From positions 1-56,225 of the forward strand of contig JAUMUJ010000011.1 of assembly GCA_030530785.1 (NCBI GenBank): a DNA stretch of 56,225 nt. Reading direction: 5' to 3'. The notes beneath the pieces were generated by a model. That model was not told the DNA's origin. It saw only the letters and a program-made list of their open reading frames with translations, and did not search any database. The position numbers were made by a program, and so were the translations under genes. This document shows, piece by piece, positions 26,404 through 34,271 of this stretch (the stretch's first letter is position 1; each line of letters begins with the position of its first letter). This DNA is from Moraxella sp. Its GTDB lineage: Bacteria; Pseudomonadota; Gammaproteobacteria; Pseudomonadales; Moraxellaceae.

Positions 26404-27282
26404 TTACCAACCTTTAACCACGCCATCTTTAAACTGAGCCTTGGCTTCGGCTTCCACTTCATCAGATTGGTAGGCTTTGACGAAGTTTTGAATGGCGTCT
26501 GAGTCCTTGTTGTCGGTGCGAGAGACGATGATGTTCACATAAGGGCTGTCTTTGTCTTCTACAAACACGCCGTCATTGGCGGTCAAGCCCACTTGACCTG
26601 CATAGGTGTTGTTTACCACCGCCAAATCCACGTCATCTAAGGCACGGGCAGCGATGGCGGTGTCCACTTCTTTAATGGTAAGATTTTTGGGGTTTTCGGC
26701 GATGTCAAGCGAAGTAGAGAGCAAGTTGGTGTTGTCTTTTAGCTTGATAAGCCCTTGTTTTTCAAGTAAAATCAACGCACGAGCTAGGTTTGATGGGTCA
26801 TTTGGCACAGCCACGACCGCACCGTCTTTAAGCTCGCTCACGTTTTTGATGGTCTTGGAGTAGCCTGCCAACGGATACACAAAGGTGTTGCCCACGATGG
26901 CAAGGTTATCCAGCTTTTTCTTGGCACTGTCTTCGTCCAAATAGGGCTTGTGTTGCATGGCATTGGCATCTAGGTCGCCTTTGGAGACAGCGGTGTTTGG
27001 CATGGCGTAATCGTTAAACTCAACATACTCAACCACGAGACCGTATTTTTCTTTGGCGACTTTTGCGGCCACTTCGGCGACTTTATGCTCAGGACCGCTC
27101 ATCACGCCCACTTTGATTTTTTGTTCGCCTGTGGGGGTGTCCGCTTTGGCTTCGGGAGCGGTTTGGGTGTTTGGAGCTTCGGCAGGTTTGGTTTCGGTTT
27201 GGGTGGGTTTATCGCCACCACAGCCAACCAAAGCGATGCCTGATGTTAAGGCACAAAGCCCAAAAAGTTGAGAAAATTTCAT
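26404..27282 (-). CDS. metQ: Methionine ABC transporter substrate-binding lipoprotein MetQ
   Basis: A 292-residue NlpA/MetQ-family lipoprotein that captures methionine in the periplasm for MetNI. A type II signal peptide ends in the lipobox LVGC (Cys about residue 21), followed by a Thr/Pro/Ala-rich linker. Family blocks are IKVGVMSGPEHKVAEVAAKVA, YVEFNDYAMPNTAVSKGDLD, AMQHKPYLDED, VAVPNDPSNLARALILLEKQG and YVNIIVSRTDNKDS. It is the last gene of the split metN-metI-(insert)-metQ group. A terminator follows. Confidence 0.95.
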   Translation of the reverse strand: MKFSQLFGLCALTSGIALVGCGGDKPTQTETKPAEAPNTQTAPEAKADTPTGEQKIKVGVMSGPEHKVAEVAAKVAKEKYGLVVEYVEFNDYAMPNTAVSKGDLDANAMQHKPYLDEDSAKKKLDNLAIVGNTFVYPLAGYSKTIKNVSELKDGAVVAVPNDPSNLARALILLEKQGLIKLKDNTNLLSTSLDIAENPKNLTIKEVDTAIAARALDDVDLAVVNNTYAGQVGLTANDGVFVEDKDSPYVNIIVSRTDNKDSDAIQNFVKAYQSDEVEAEAKAQFKDGVVKGW

Positions 27283-27434
27283 GTAAGAACCTATGGGATA
27301 GTGTTAAAAAAGAACCGTATTTTAGCGGTTGATTGTATTAAAAATCAAAACGCATATTAAAACACAAATGCCACAAGCCTTCAAGCGATTTTATGGTAAG
27401 ACATGAAAGCTTGTGCGTTGATGATGTTGCAGAT

Positions 27435-27812
27435 TTAATTTATCACATGAACGCTAGCAACGCCTTTGGTGATTTCCACACGGATAGGCACGCCACCGCC
27501 TTGTTTGATGGTCTTTTTGGTGGTGGGACTGATTTTGGCTTTGTCAATGATGCGTTGTAGGCTTTCACGTTGTTTGGCAATGTCCAGTCGGCAGTTATCC
27601 CAATCATGACCATCATGGTCGTTTTCGCCAGCTTTTGTGTAAAGGTTGGTGCGGTCTTGGCGTAAGATTTGTCCGACAGTGGTCAGTTTTTTGCCTGACG
27701 AGTTGTACAAATCGTCATCATCAATATGCGTGCTATAATAGCAAGTCATGGCGTAGGCAGGCATGCCCAATGCGACAATAAAAGACAAACTAAGAGCTTT
27801 AATGAATTTCAT
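27435..27812 (-). CDS. Secreted hypothetical protein inserted in the met operon
   Basis: A 125-residue protein with a cleavable signal peptide (residues 1-21, MKFIKALSLSFIVALGMPAYA) and a mature acidic/basic region with two cysteines (MTCYYSTH and DWDNCRLD). It contains a His/Asp-rich stretch (AGENDHDGHDWDN). No family is recognised. It has a good Shine-Dalgarno sequence (GGAG, 9 bases upstream) and points the same way as metI and metQ, between which it lies with gaps of 267 and 152 bases. That spacing suggests its own transcription rather than a role in methionine import. Confidence 0.7.
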   Translation of the reverse strand: MKFIKALSLSFIVALGMPAYAMTCYYSTHIDDDDLYNSSGKKLTTVGQILRQDRTNLYTKAGENDHDGHDWDNCRLDIAKQRESLQRIIDKAKISPTTKKTIKQGGGVPIRVEITKGVASVHVIN

Positions 27813-28079
27813 AAGACTACTCCAAAATACTTACTCAAACCCACCCAAGCAGATTTGATGATAATTTCCCACTTCATCGCTCACAGCCTTTGTCGTTGGA
27901 CTTGGGTCTTGATGAGCTTTATAGGCATTTTTGAATTGGTGGCAGGGCTTGCCGTCCAATGTTAATGTTAAGATAAAGTTAAGACTTTATTTGCTTTATT
28001 TAAAATGCTCTATCGGGTCATTTGTCATTATAAGCAATGAGCGATGTGATTTAAGTTGTTTTGTTGTAAATGAAGTAAA
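27813..28079. other. Noncoding gap between metI and the secreted protein gene
   Basis: 267 bases without a supported gene on either strand. The side near 27813 probably carries the leftward promoter of the secreted-protein gene. The AT-rich centre has only weak inverted repeats (around 27970-28000). Nothing else is recognised. Confidence 0.5.
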
Positions 28080-28766
28080 TCAGCGATGGTCAAAACGCCT
28101 TGCCGTCATGTCGCCTGCTTTTTGGCAAATCATCACAATCAGCACGATGATGATGGTGGAGAGCCATTTGACATAGACCATGCCTCGATGTTCGCCATAG
28201 CTGATGGCAAGATTGCCAAGACCGCCACCGCCGACCACGCCCGCCATCGCTGAGTAGCCAATGAGCGTTACCAGTGTCAGCGTGGTGGCATTGATGAGCA
28301 TGGGTAGGCTTTCAGGCAGGTAGTATTTGGTGATGATTTGGGTGCGTGTTGCTCCCATCGCTTTGCCTGCTTCGGTCAGTCCTGTGGGGATTTCGGCAAG
28401 GGCATTGGCGGTCAGGCGAGCAAAAAACGGCATGGCACTGATTGCCAAAGGCACGATGGTGGCTGTCGTTCCCAGTGTCGTTCCCACGATGAGCCGAGTA
28501 AGGGGCAACAAGATAATCAGTAAAATAATAAATGGCACAGACCGCCCGATGTTGATGATGACATCTAGCACGCCATGCAGTTTGGTGTGTTGTAAAATCC
28601 GCCCCTTGCCTGTCAAAAATGCCACAAAACCGAGTGGTAATCCCACCATGACCGCAAGCAAGGTAGAAACCAGCCCCATGTAGATGGTTTCGTAAGTGGA
28701 TTTAAAGACCATCTGCCACATCTGTGGGGTCAATTCTGCCATAAAATTTTGATAAAGTTCATGCAT
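28080..28766 (-). CDS. metI: Methionine ABC transporter permease MetI
   Basis: A 228-residue inner-membrane permease of the D-methionine uptake family, with about five hydrophobic helices (for example MGLVSTLLAVMVGLPLGFVA and FIILLIILLPLTRLIVG). The EAA loop contacting MetN reads TEAGKAMGATRTQIITKYYLPE (about residues 135-156). The C-terminal helix is STIIIVLIVMICQKAGD. It overlaps the metN stop by 8 bases, so metN and metI are co-translated. Confidence 0.96.
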   Translation of the reverse strand: MHELYQNFMAELTPQMWQMVFKSTYETIYMGLVSTLLAVMVGLPLGFVAFLTGKGRILQHTKLHGVLDVIINIGRSVPFIILLIILLPLTRLIVGTTLGTTATIVPLAISAMPFFARLTANALAEIPTGLTEAGKAMGATRTQIITKYYLPESLPMLINATTLTLVTLIGYSAMAGVVGGGGLGNLAISYGEHRGMVYVKWLSTIIIVLIVMICQKAGDMTARRFDHR

Positions 28767-29802
28767 AGCCCAATCTCTCCACGCCCACGCCGTTATCTAT
28801 CAGCCACGCCAACGCTTGCTCGGTGCTGTTTGTGTCGCCGATGATTTGGGTAAGTGTCATGCCAAACTTGACCCCGCCAACATAATCCATCTGCGATGTT
28901 AAAATATGAAAATCCACGCCATATCGTTTGACCGCTTGTGAAAATAGGGGCAAATCCGCCGACCGTCCTGTAAATTCAAAACGCACCACAGGATAGGTGT
29001 TCACTTGCTGGGTGGGTGTGATTTTATTGACGAATTCATCAGGCAATCCAATGTGAACGGTGGAGCGGATAAAGGCTTTGGCAAGGTCGGTTTTTGGATT
29101 GGCAAAAATGTCGCCAACGCTTCCTTGTTCTACCACCGCTCCTTTATCCATGACCGCCACTTTGTCGCAAATGCGCTTGACCACGTCCATCTCATGCGTG
29201 ATAAGTAAGATGGTGATGCCAAGTTCGGTGTTGATTTTTTTTAATAAATCCAAAATCGCCCCTGTGGTGGCAGGGTCTAAGGCACTGGTGGCTTCATCGC
29301 ACAGTAGGACTTTGGGGTCAGACGCTAAGGCACGAGCGATGGCGACACGTTGTTTTTGACCTCCTGAAAGACTTGCAGGGTAGGCATGATGACGCTCTGA
29401 CAGACCCACCATGTCCAGCAGTTTGCCAACCTTTTGAGTGATGATGGTTTTGGGTGTGCCTGACAATTCAAGTGCTAAGGCGACATTGTCAAACACCGTG
29501 CGAGAATGTAGCAGGTTAAAATGCTGAAAAATCATGCCGATATGACGGCGAGCCTGAATGAGTTTATGCTCCGCCAAAGCGGTCAGCTCCATGCCGTCCA
29601 CCACCACTTTGCCTGTCGTGGGGGTTTCTAAAAGATTCACCATGCGAATGAGTGTGCTTTTGCCCGCCCCAGACGCTCCGATGACCCCAAAAATCTCCCC
29701 TTGTTTGACGGTTAAATCGGTGGGTTGCACGGCGGTAAATTGGCTGGTTTTGCCGTCTTTTTTGACATCAAAAACCTTACTAATCCCAGTCAGTTGTATC
29801 AT
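28759..29802 (-). CDS. metN: Methionine ABC transporter ATP-binding protein MetN
   Basis: A 347-residue ABC ATPase energising MetI. Walker A is GASGAGKST, the Q-loop is MIFQHFNLL, the signature is LSGGQKQRVAIARALA, Walker B is VLLCDEATSALD and the H-loop His is in LLITHEMDVV. The C-terminal NIL/ACT-like domain (about residues 265-345) is the regulatory domain that binds methionine for trans-inhibition. The start at 29802 (MIQLTGISKVF) is where homology begins. The longer frame to 29916 is non-conserved and overlaps the divergent gene. Confidence 0.96.
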   Translation of the reverse strand: MIQLTGISKVFDVKKDGKTSQFTAVQPTDLTVKQGEIFGVIGASGAGKSTLIRMVNLLETPTTGKVVVDGMELTALAEHKLIQARRHIGMIFQHFNLLHSRTVFDNVALALELSGTPKTIITQKVGKLLDMVGLSERHHAYPASLSGGQKQRVAIARALASDPKVLLCDEATSALDPATTGAILDLLKKINTELGITILLITHEMDVVKRICDKVAVMDKGAVVEQGSVGDIFANPKTDLAKAFIRSTVHIGLPDEFVNKITPTQQVNTYPVVRFEFTGRSADLPLFSQAVKRYGVDFHILTSQMDYVGGVKFGMTLTQIIGDTNSTEQALAWLIDNGVGVERLGYA

Positions 29803-29914
29803 AAATGTTGTTTTTGTGTAGATAAAGGGGCTATTATAGCATGGTTTTTTGGTGAAAGTGCTTTGTTGGGGGTGGCAAGTTGTGTATAATAACTTAAAAT
29901 CTTTGGAGACACAC

Positions 29915-30424
29915 ATGATTCAACCTATCGCCAACCAAAAATATACCATAGCCACTCGTCTGTTTCATTGGGTAGGAGCGTTACTCATCATTTTGGCGGT
30001 GGTCAGCATCAATTTGGGCGATGAGTATATCAGTCTGCACAAATCCATTGGGGCGAGTTTTTTGATTTGGACGGTTTTGCGTATCCTTAACCGCTTTATC
30101 GCCAAAGCCCCACCGCACCCGCCCATGCCCGTATGGCAAACCGCCATCGCTCACTTGACCCATCTGGGCTTATATCTTGCCATGCTTGCCATGCCGATGA
30201 CAGGGGCTTTGATGAGTATGTATGGTGGTCGGGGCGTGAGTGTGTTTGGGCTGTTTAGCATACCAAGCGTGGTTGGTATTAACAGAGACATGGCAACAGT
30301 GATGAACGGACTGCACACAGGGGCGGTGTTTTATGTGTTGGTGTTTCTAGTCATTGCTCATGTTGGTGGGGCGTTATATCATCAGTTTGTGATGAAGGAT
30401 AATTTAATGGCTCGTATGAAATAA
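29915..30424 (+). CDS. Cytochrome b561 family protein
   Basis: A 169-residue di-heme inner-membrane protein of the bacterial b561 (YodB/YceJ) family, thought to move electrons between quinol and acceptors such as superoxide. Four membrane helices are visible. Heme-ligand histidines are expected in ATRLFHWVGALLIIL, ISLHKSIGASFLIW, MNGLHTGAVFYVL and VIAHVGGALYHQFVMKDN. A TATAAT-like element near 29885 and GGAG before the ATG at 29915 support this start. A longer in-frame start at 29849 is upstream of that promoter. Confidence 0.92.
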   Translation: MIQPIANQKYTIATRLFHWVGALLIILAVVSINLGDEYISLHKSIGASFLIWTVLRILNRFIAKAPPHPPMPVWQTAIAHLTHLGLYLAMLAMPMTGALMSMYGGRGVSVFGLFSIPSVVGINRDMATVMNGLHTGAVFYVLVFLVIAHVGGALYHQFVMKDNLMARMK

Positions 30425-31180
30425 AAAGCATATTTTGAGTTGAAAAATATGCTTGACCTTGCTTAAATATTATACTAAATCAATCATAGGTTTTCTAAAA
30501 GGGGTGGTTTCAAATGTTTTATATCAAGAAAGTAATGATTTCTTGCTTTACCTTCATTAGAGGCACAATCCCATCAAGATGGTTTTATTGTCGCCAAAGA
30601 AAAAATATGGCAAAAAGAACAATAAAATAAGTGAGTAAGCTGATTATAAAGATTTGGTGGGTGATGATGAGTTTTGAGCTAATGGTTTAACGATAAAATA
30701 TGAGAATATAAGCTCAGGAGTCAGTATTCAAAGATTTATTCTTTGTAAATACTCAGACAAAAGAATTGTTATTAGAGAAGCTAAGTGTACGAAGCCTATT
30801 ATTAAAACATGAGGGGGTACGATGAGGCCCCTATTATTGGAATTGGTGGTTTGTTTTTTACACGAACATAAAGCACAAGTTTTGGACTATTTTGCCCAAA
30901 ATAATCATCCTAATCTTGTCTTAAAGCAAGATGAAAAGTAAACCGCAAAAAGACGTACGAATTTCATCAATGGTTGATGAAACCATTGAGATAATGAATT
31001 ACCATCAATATCGTGATTTTTTGCTTTATTTGATAAAAGTATTCTGCATTTGTATATGGCTTGTGATGAAATGACAGATGTACTGCCCCACAAATGATGA
31101 TGCTTAGAAAAAAGCTATCCACCATCATTGATTTTGATTATGGGGTTTATATGGATATTTCAGAATTTTAGTAAAATTAG
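30425..31180. pseudogene. Decayed AT-rich region with broken reading frames
   Basis: About 750 bases with no intact gene. It opens with a hairpin, AAGCATATTTT (30426-30436) and AAAATATGCTT (30444-30454). Short fragments read like worn coding sequence: LEAQSHQDGFIVAKEK ending near 30625; APIIGIGGLFF near 30825-30860; VLDYFAQNNHPNLVLKQDEK ending near 30940; LHLYMACDEMTDVLPHK ending near 31096; and IIDFDYGVYMDISEF ending at 31170. They lie in different frames separated by stops, so one or more genes appear to have decayed. I cannot assign a family. Confidence 0.45.
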
Positions 31181-31183
31181 ATA

Positions 31184-31220
31184 AAAAACACGCCCAAACT
31201 TGGAGCGTGTTTTTATTTTT
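31184..31220. terminator. Terminator downstream of ahpF
   Basis: AAACACGC (31186-31193) pairs with GCGTGTTT (31205-31212) with an inner CCAA/TTGG pair. T/A runs occur on both sides. It lies directly after the leftward ahpF. Confidence 0.85.
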
Positions 31221-31230
31221 TTATCTTAAA

Positions 31231-32787
31231 TTAAGAATTCATCATCAAATATTCAAACGCCGAAAGCCCCGCTTTTGAGCCTTCGCCCATCGCAATGTTG
31301 ATTTGTTTAAATGGCACGGTGGTTACGTCTCCACAAGCAAAAATTCCTGCTTTATTAGTACGACATTTGGCATCGATCTCAATCTCGCCTTGTGGTGTGA
31401 TATTCACCAAGCCCTTGACCACATCAGAGCTTGGCACAAGCCCGATTTGTACAAATACCGCTGACAGTGGCACAGTTATGCTTTCACCCGACACACGGTC
31501 TTGATAGATGAGACTGTCTACTTTTCCGCCGTTTGCCGTGATTTCGGTGGTTTGGGCGTTTTTGATGATGGTGATGTTGTCTTTTGCTTCGGCTTTGTCT
31601 ATCAAGACTTGGTCGGCTCTGAGTTTATCGCCAAATTCTAGCACGGTTACGTGCTGAACGATGCCTGCCAAGTCTAGTGCTGCTTCTATGCCTGAGTTAC
31701 CACCCCCGATGACCGCCACAGGCTTACCCTTAAAGAACGGACCATCACAATGCGGGCAGTACGCCACGCCGTTGCCGATGTTCTCATCTTCGCCTTTGAC
31801 ACCAAGTTTACGCCATTTTGCTCCTGTGGCGATGATGAGTGTGCGTGAAGTCCAGCTTGCTCCTGTGTTTAGGGTAACTTGATAACCGCCTTTGACTTCG
31901 GTGATGTCTGACACGCTGACGTGTTCTTTGACGGTGATGTTATATTCTTTGATGTGGGTGGCAAGGTTACCAGCAAGGGTGTTGCCGTTGGTCAGCGGAA
32001 TGGAAATCAAGTTCTCAATGTCTTGGGTGTCTTTGACTTGCCCGCCAATGCGGTCAGCCACCAGTGCCACTTTTAGACCCTTACGAGCGGTATAAATCGC
32101 CGCCGCACTGCCGGCCGGTCCACCCCCGATGACGGTTACGTCTTGGGTTTCTAGCTGTTCTGCCACCGTTTCGGACAACAAATCAGCAAATTCGCTTTGT
32201 AATTTGTCAATGATACGAGCGGTGTCCACTTTGCCATTTAAAAATGGTTTGCCATTTAAAAATACCGCAGGCACACCTTGAATGTTGTGCTTTTCAACCA
32301 ACTCTGGGAACACGCCACCATCAATCATCTCGTTTTCAATGCCGTCATTTAAGATGGCAAATTGGTTTAATGCCTGCACCACGTCAGGGCAGTTATGACA
32401 AGATAAGGAGACAAAGGTCTGAAATTTGAGCGGTTGTTGAATGCGTTTGACCAGCTCTTGAATGCCTTCGTCCAGTTTCATGGCATGACCGCCTGCGTGC
32501 AAAATGGCAAGCAGAAGCGATGTAAACTCATGCCCTCCTGGAATACCGCTAAACACAATGCCCGTATCACGGTTTTCGGTGGTGATTTTAAAGCTCATGG
32601 GCGACAAGTCGGTGTCCGCAACCGTTTCGTCAAAGCCGATTTTATCAGAAGTGCTTGCAATTTGGCTCAAAAAATCCACAAGTTCAGCACGCTTGGCATG
32701 GTCGCCTTGACCCAAAATCATCTGTATGGGGCGGGTCATGTTGGTGCTGTAAGTCTTGATGGCATCAAGTAAAGATTGGTCTAACAT
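31231..32787 (-). CDS. ahpF: Alkyl hydroperoxide reductase subunit F
   Basis: A 518-residue flavoprotein disulfide reductase that passes NADH electrons to the peroxiredoxin AhpC. Tandem thioredoxin-like folds at the N-terminus carry the active-site CHNC (Cys130, Cys133). The thioredoxin-reductase-like part has FAD motif VIGGGPAGSAAA (about residue 219), redox CPHC (Cys344, Cys347), the NADH-site VIGGGNSGIEAA and FACGDVTTVP near the C-terminus. Length is normal. ahpC, which usually precedes ahpF, is not adjacent. An AAGG Shine-Dalgarno sequence precedes the start. Confidence 0.96.
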   Translation of the reverse strand: MLDQSLLDAIKTYSTNMTRPIQMILGQGDHAKRAELVDFLSQIASTSDKIGFDETVADTDLSPMSFKITTENRDTGIVFSGIPGGHEFTSLLLAILHAGGHAMKLDEGIQELVKRIQQPLKFQTFVSLSCHNCPDVVQALNQFAILNDGIENEMIDGGVFPELVEKHNIQGVPAVFLNGKPFLNGKVDTARIIDKLQSEFADLLSETVAEQLETQDVTVIGGGPAGSAAAIYTARKGLKVALVADRIGGQVKDTQDIENLISIPLTNGNTLAGNLATHIKEYNITVKEHVSVSDITEVKGGYQVTLNTGASWTSRTLIIATGAKWRKLGVKGEDENIGNGVAYCPHCDGPFFKGKPVAVIGGGNSGIEAALDLAGIVQHVTVLEFGDKLRADQVLIDKAEAKDNITIIKNAQTTEITANGGKVDSLIYQDRVSGESITVPLSAVFVQIGLVPSSDVVKGLVNITPQGEIEIDAKCRTNKAGIFACGDVTTVPFKQINIAMGEGSKAGLSAFEYLMMNS

Positions 32788-32982
32788 AGGATTACCTTAT
32801 TTAAAGTGGTGATGGGGTCATTATAGGGCGATGGCGGATAAATGAAAATTTAAGATTTTTAAACATTCGTATCATAAAGATAAATGACAGGGGGTGTTTT
32901 GGCTTGCTAATTGGGCAAATTGTTGTTAATATAATGGCATCTTTTTTGGCATTTTGCCACCACTACCCAAATGGAGTATGTT

Positions 32983-33204
32983 ATGTTCCCAGAATACCGT
33001 GAACTCATCACCAAACTAAAATCTGAAAATGACCTACACTTTAACAAGCTGTTTGATGAGCATAATGAGCTTGACGAAGAGATTATCAAGCTTGAAAATG
33101 ACCCTGTCGCTTCGGTCAGTCGTGGCGAAGAGATTGAAAACATGAAACGCAAAAAGCTCGCCCTAAAAGATGAGCTGTATCAATATCTTTTGACCAAAGC
33201 ATAA
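32983..33204 (+). CDS. YdcH family (DUF465) protein
   Basis: A 73-residue helical protein starting MFPEYRELITKLKSEN, the typical DUF465 opening, followed by HFNKLFDEHNELDEEI and MKRKKLALKDELYQ, i.e. a predicted coiled-coil hairpin. The function is unknown. The ATG at 32983 has GGAG six bases upstream. The ATG at 32971 would place that GGAG inside the coding sequence. A strong terminator follows, so it is monocistronic. Confidence 0.88.
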   Translation: MFPEYRELITKLKSENDLHFNKLFDEHNELDEEIIKLENDPVASVSRGEEIENMKRKKLALKDELYQYLLTKA

Positions 33205-33221
33205 CATCTTTATCATTTGAT

Positions 33222-33252
33222 AAAAACGCAAGTTTTGGCTTGCGTTTTTTAT
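33222..33252 (+). terminator. Terminator of the YdcH-like gene
   Basis: AAAACGCAAG (33223-33232), loop TTTTGG and CTTGCGTTTT (33239-33248) are followed by a T-run. Confidence 0.9.
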
Positions 33253-33280
33253 TTTTTGCTGGTTTTTTAAGACACAAATG

Positions 33281-33299
33281 TGTTACAATAATCATTATC
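33281..33299 (+). promoter_or_regulatory. Fur box overlapping the efeO -10 element
   Basis: ATAATCATTATC (33288-33299) matches the last 12 positions of the Fur consensus exactly, giving 14 of 19 overall. The presumed -10 TACAAT (33284-33289) overlaps it. It lies 30 bases upstream of efeO. Iron repression of efeOBU is therefore predicted, in agreement with the known Fur control of efe operons. Confidence 0.7.
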
Positions 33300-33329
33300 A
33301 TCTTTAAGTGTGATTACAGGAGTATGATG

Positions 33330-34190
33330 ATGTTAAAGCCCATTGTAGCAGGTTTGGCGTTATGCCTTGTCTTAACCGCTTGCCAAAAAACTGACAATCC
33401 GACCACCACCGCCGACACGCCCACCGAGCAAAAAAACGCCACCACCCAAGAAGCTCAGACGGTGGATTTGTCTGCCGAAACGACAGAGTACAAACGTTGG
33501 GTAGAAGGACAGATTGACAGTTTGCTTGCTGACACCGAAAAGTTTGTCTTATTACTAAAAGACGGCAAACTTGACGAAGCCAAAGCCCTATACCCCCTAG
33601 CCCGTATGTACTATGAGCGTAGTGAGCCGATTGCTGAGAGTTTTGGTGATTTAGACCCACGCATTGATAACCGTGAAGCCGACCTTGAACAAGACGAAAA
33701 ATGGACGGGCTTTCATGCCATTGAAAAAATCCTTTGGACACAAAACACCACCGATGGCACCCAAGCCCTTGCCGACCAGCTCATCGCCGACATCAAAGAG
33801 CTAAGGGCAAAAATCCCCACTGCCGAAGTAACCCCAGAGCTGATGATTCAAGGTTCGGTGGATTTGCTAAATGAAGTGTCCACCACCAAAATCACCGGCG
33901 AAGAAGAGATTTTTTCAAAAACCGACCTGTATGACTTTAAGGCGAACATTGAGGGGGCGGAAAAAATCTTTGAGATTTTAAAACCCAAACTGACCGACAA
34001 AGACCCCGAGCTTGCCAAATCGCTAGAACAAGCCTTTAAAGTGGTGCATGACTTGCTTGATAAACATAAAGTGGGTGATAAAGACTACAAACTTTATACC
34101 GACCTAAGTGATGATGACATCAAAGGGCTTGCCGAAGCGGTAAATAAGCTGGGTGAGCCATTGGGTCATATGGGTGTTATCATGGAGTAA
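33330..34190 (+). CDS. efeO: Iron uptake protein EfeO, M75/imelysin domain lipoprotein
   Basis: A 286-residue periplasmic component of the EfeUOB ferrous-iron importer. The lipoprotein signal is residues 1-18 with lipobox LTAC (Cys18), followed by a Thr-rich linker. The M75 domain begins near residue 50 (EYKRWVEGQIDSLLADTEKF) and contains the iron-binding HxxE motif in WTGFHAIEKILW. The N-terminal cupredoxin domain of E. coli EfeO is absent, so this is the short M75-only form. Three clustered ATGs (33324, 33327, 33330) follow AGGAG; 33330 has the best spacing. First gene of efeO-efeB-efeU. Confidence 0.92.
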   Translation: MLKPIVAGLALCLVLTACQKTDNPTTTADTPTEQKNATTQEAQTVDLSAETTEYKRWVEGQIDSLLADTEKFVLLLKDGKLDEAKALYPLARMYYERSEPIAESFGDLDPRIDNREADLEQDEKWTGFHAIEKILWTQNTTDGTQALADQLIADIKELRAKIPTAEVTPELMIQGSVDLLNEVSTTKITGEEEIFSKTDLYDFKANIEGAEKIFEILKPKLTDKDPELAKSLEQAFKVVHDLLDKHKVGDKDYKLYTDLSDDDIKGLAEAVNKLGEPLGHMGVIME

Positions 34191-34271
34191 GCCTGTGTGG
34201 TTTAAAAGCACTGATTGGTCAGCAATGGGTGCTTTTGTTTTTTTTGATTTTGTCTTTGATGGGGGAATATG

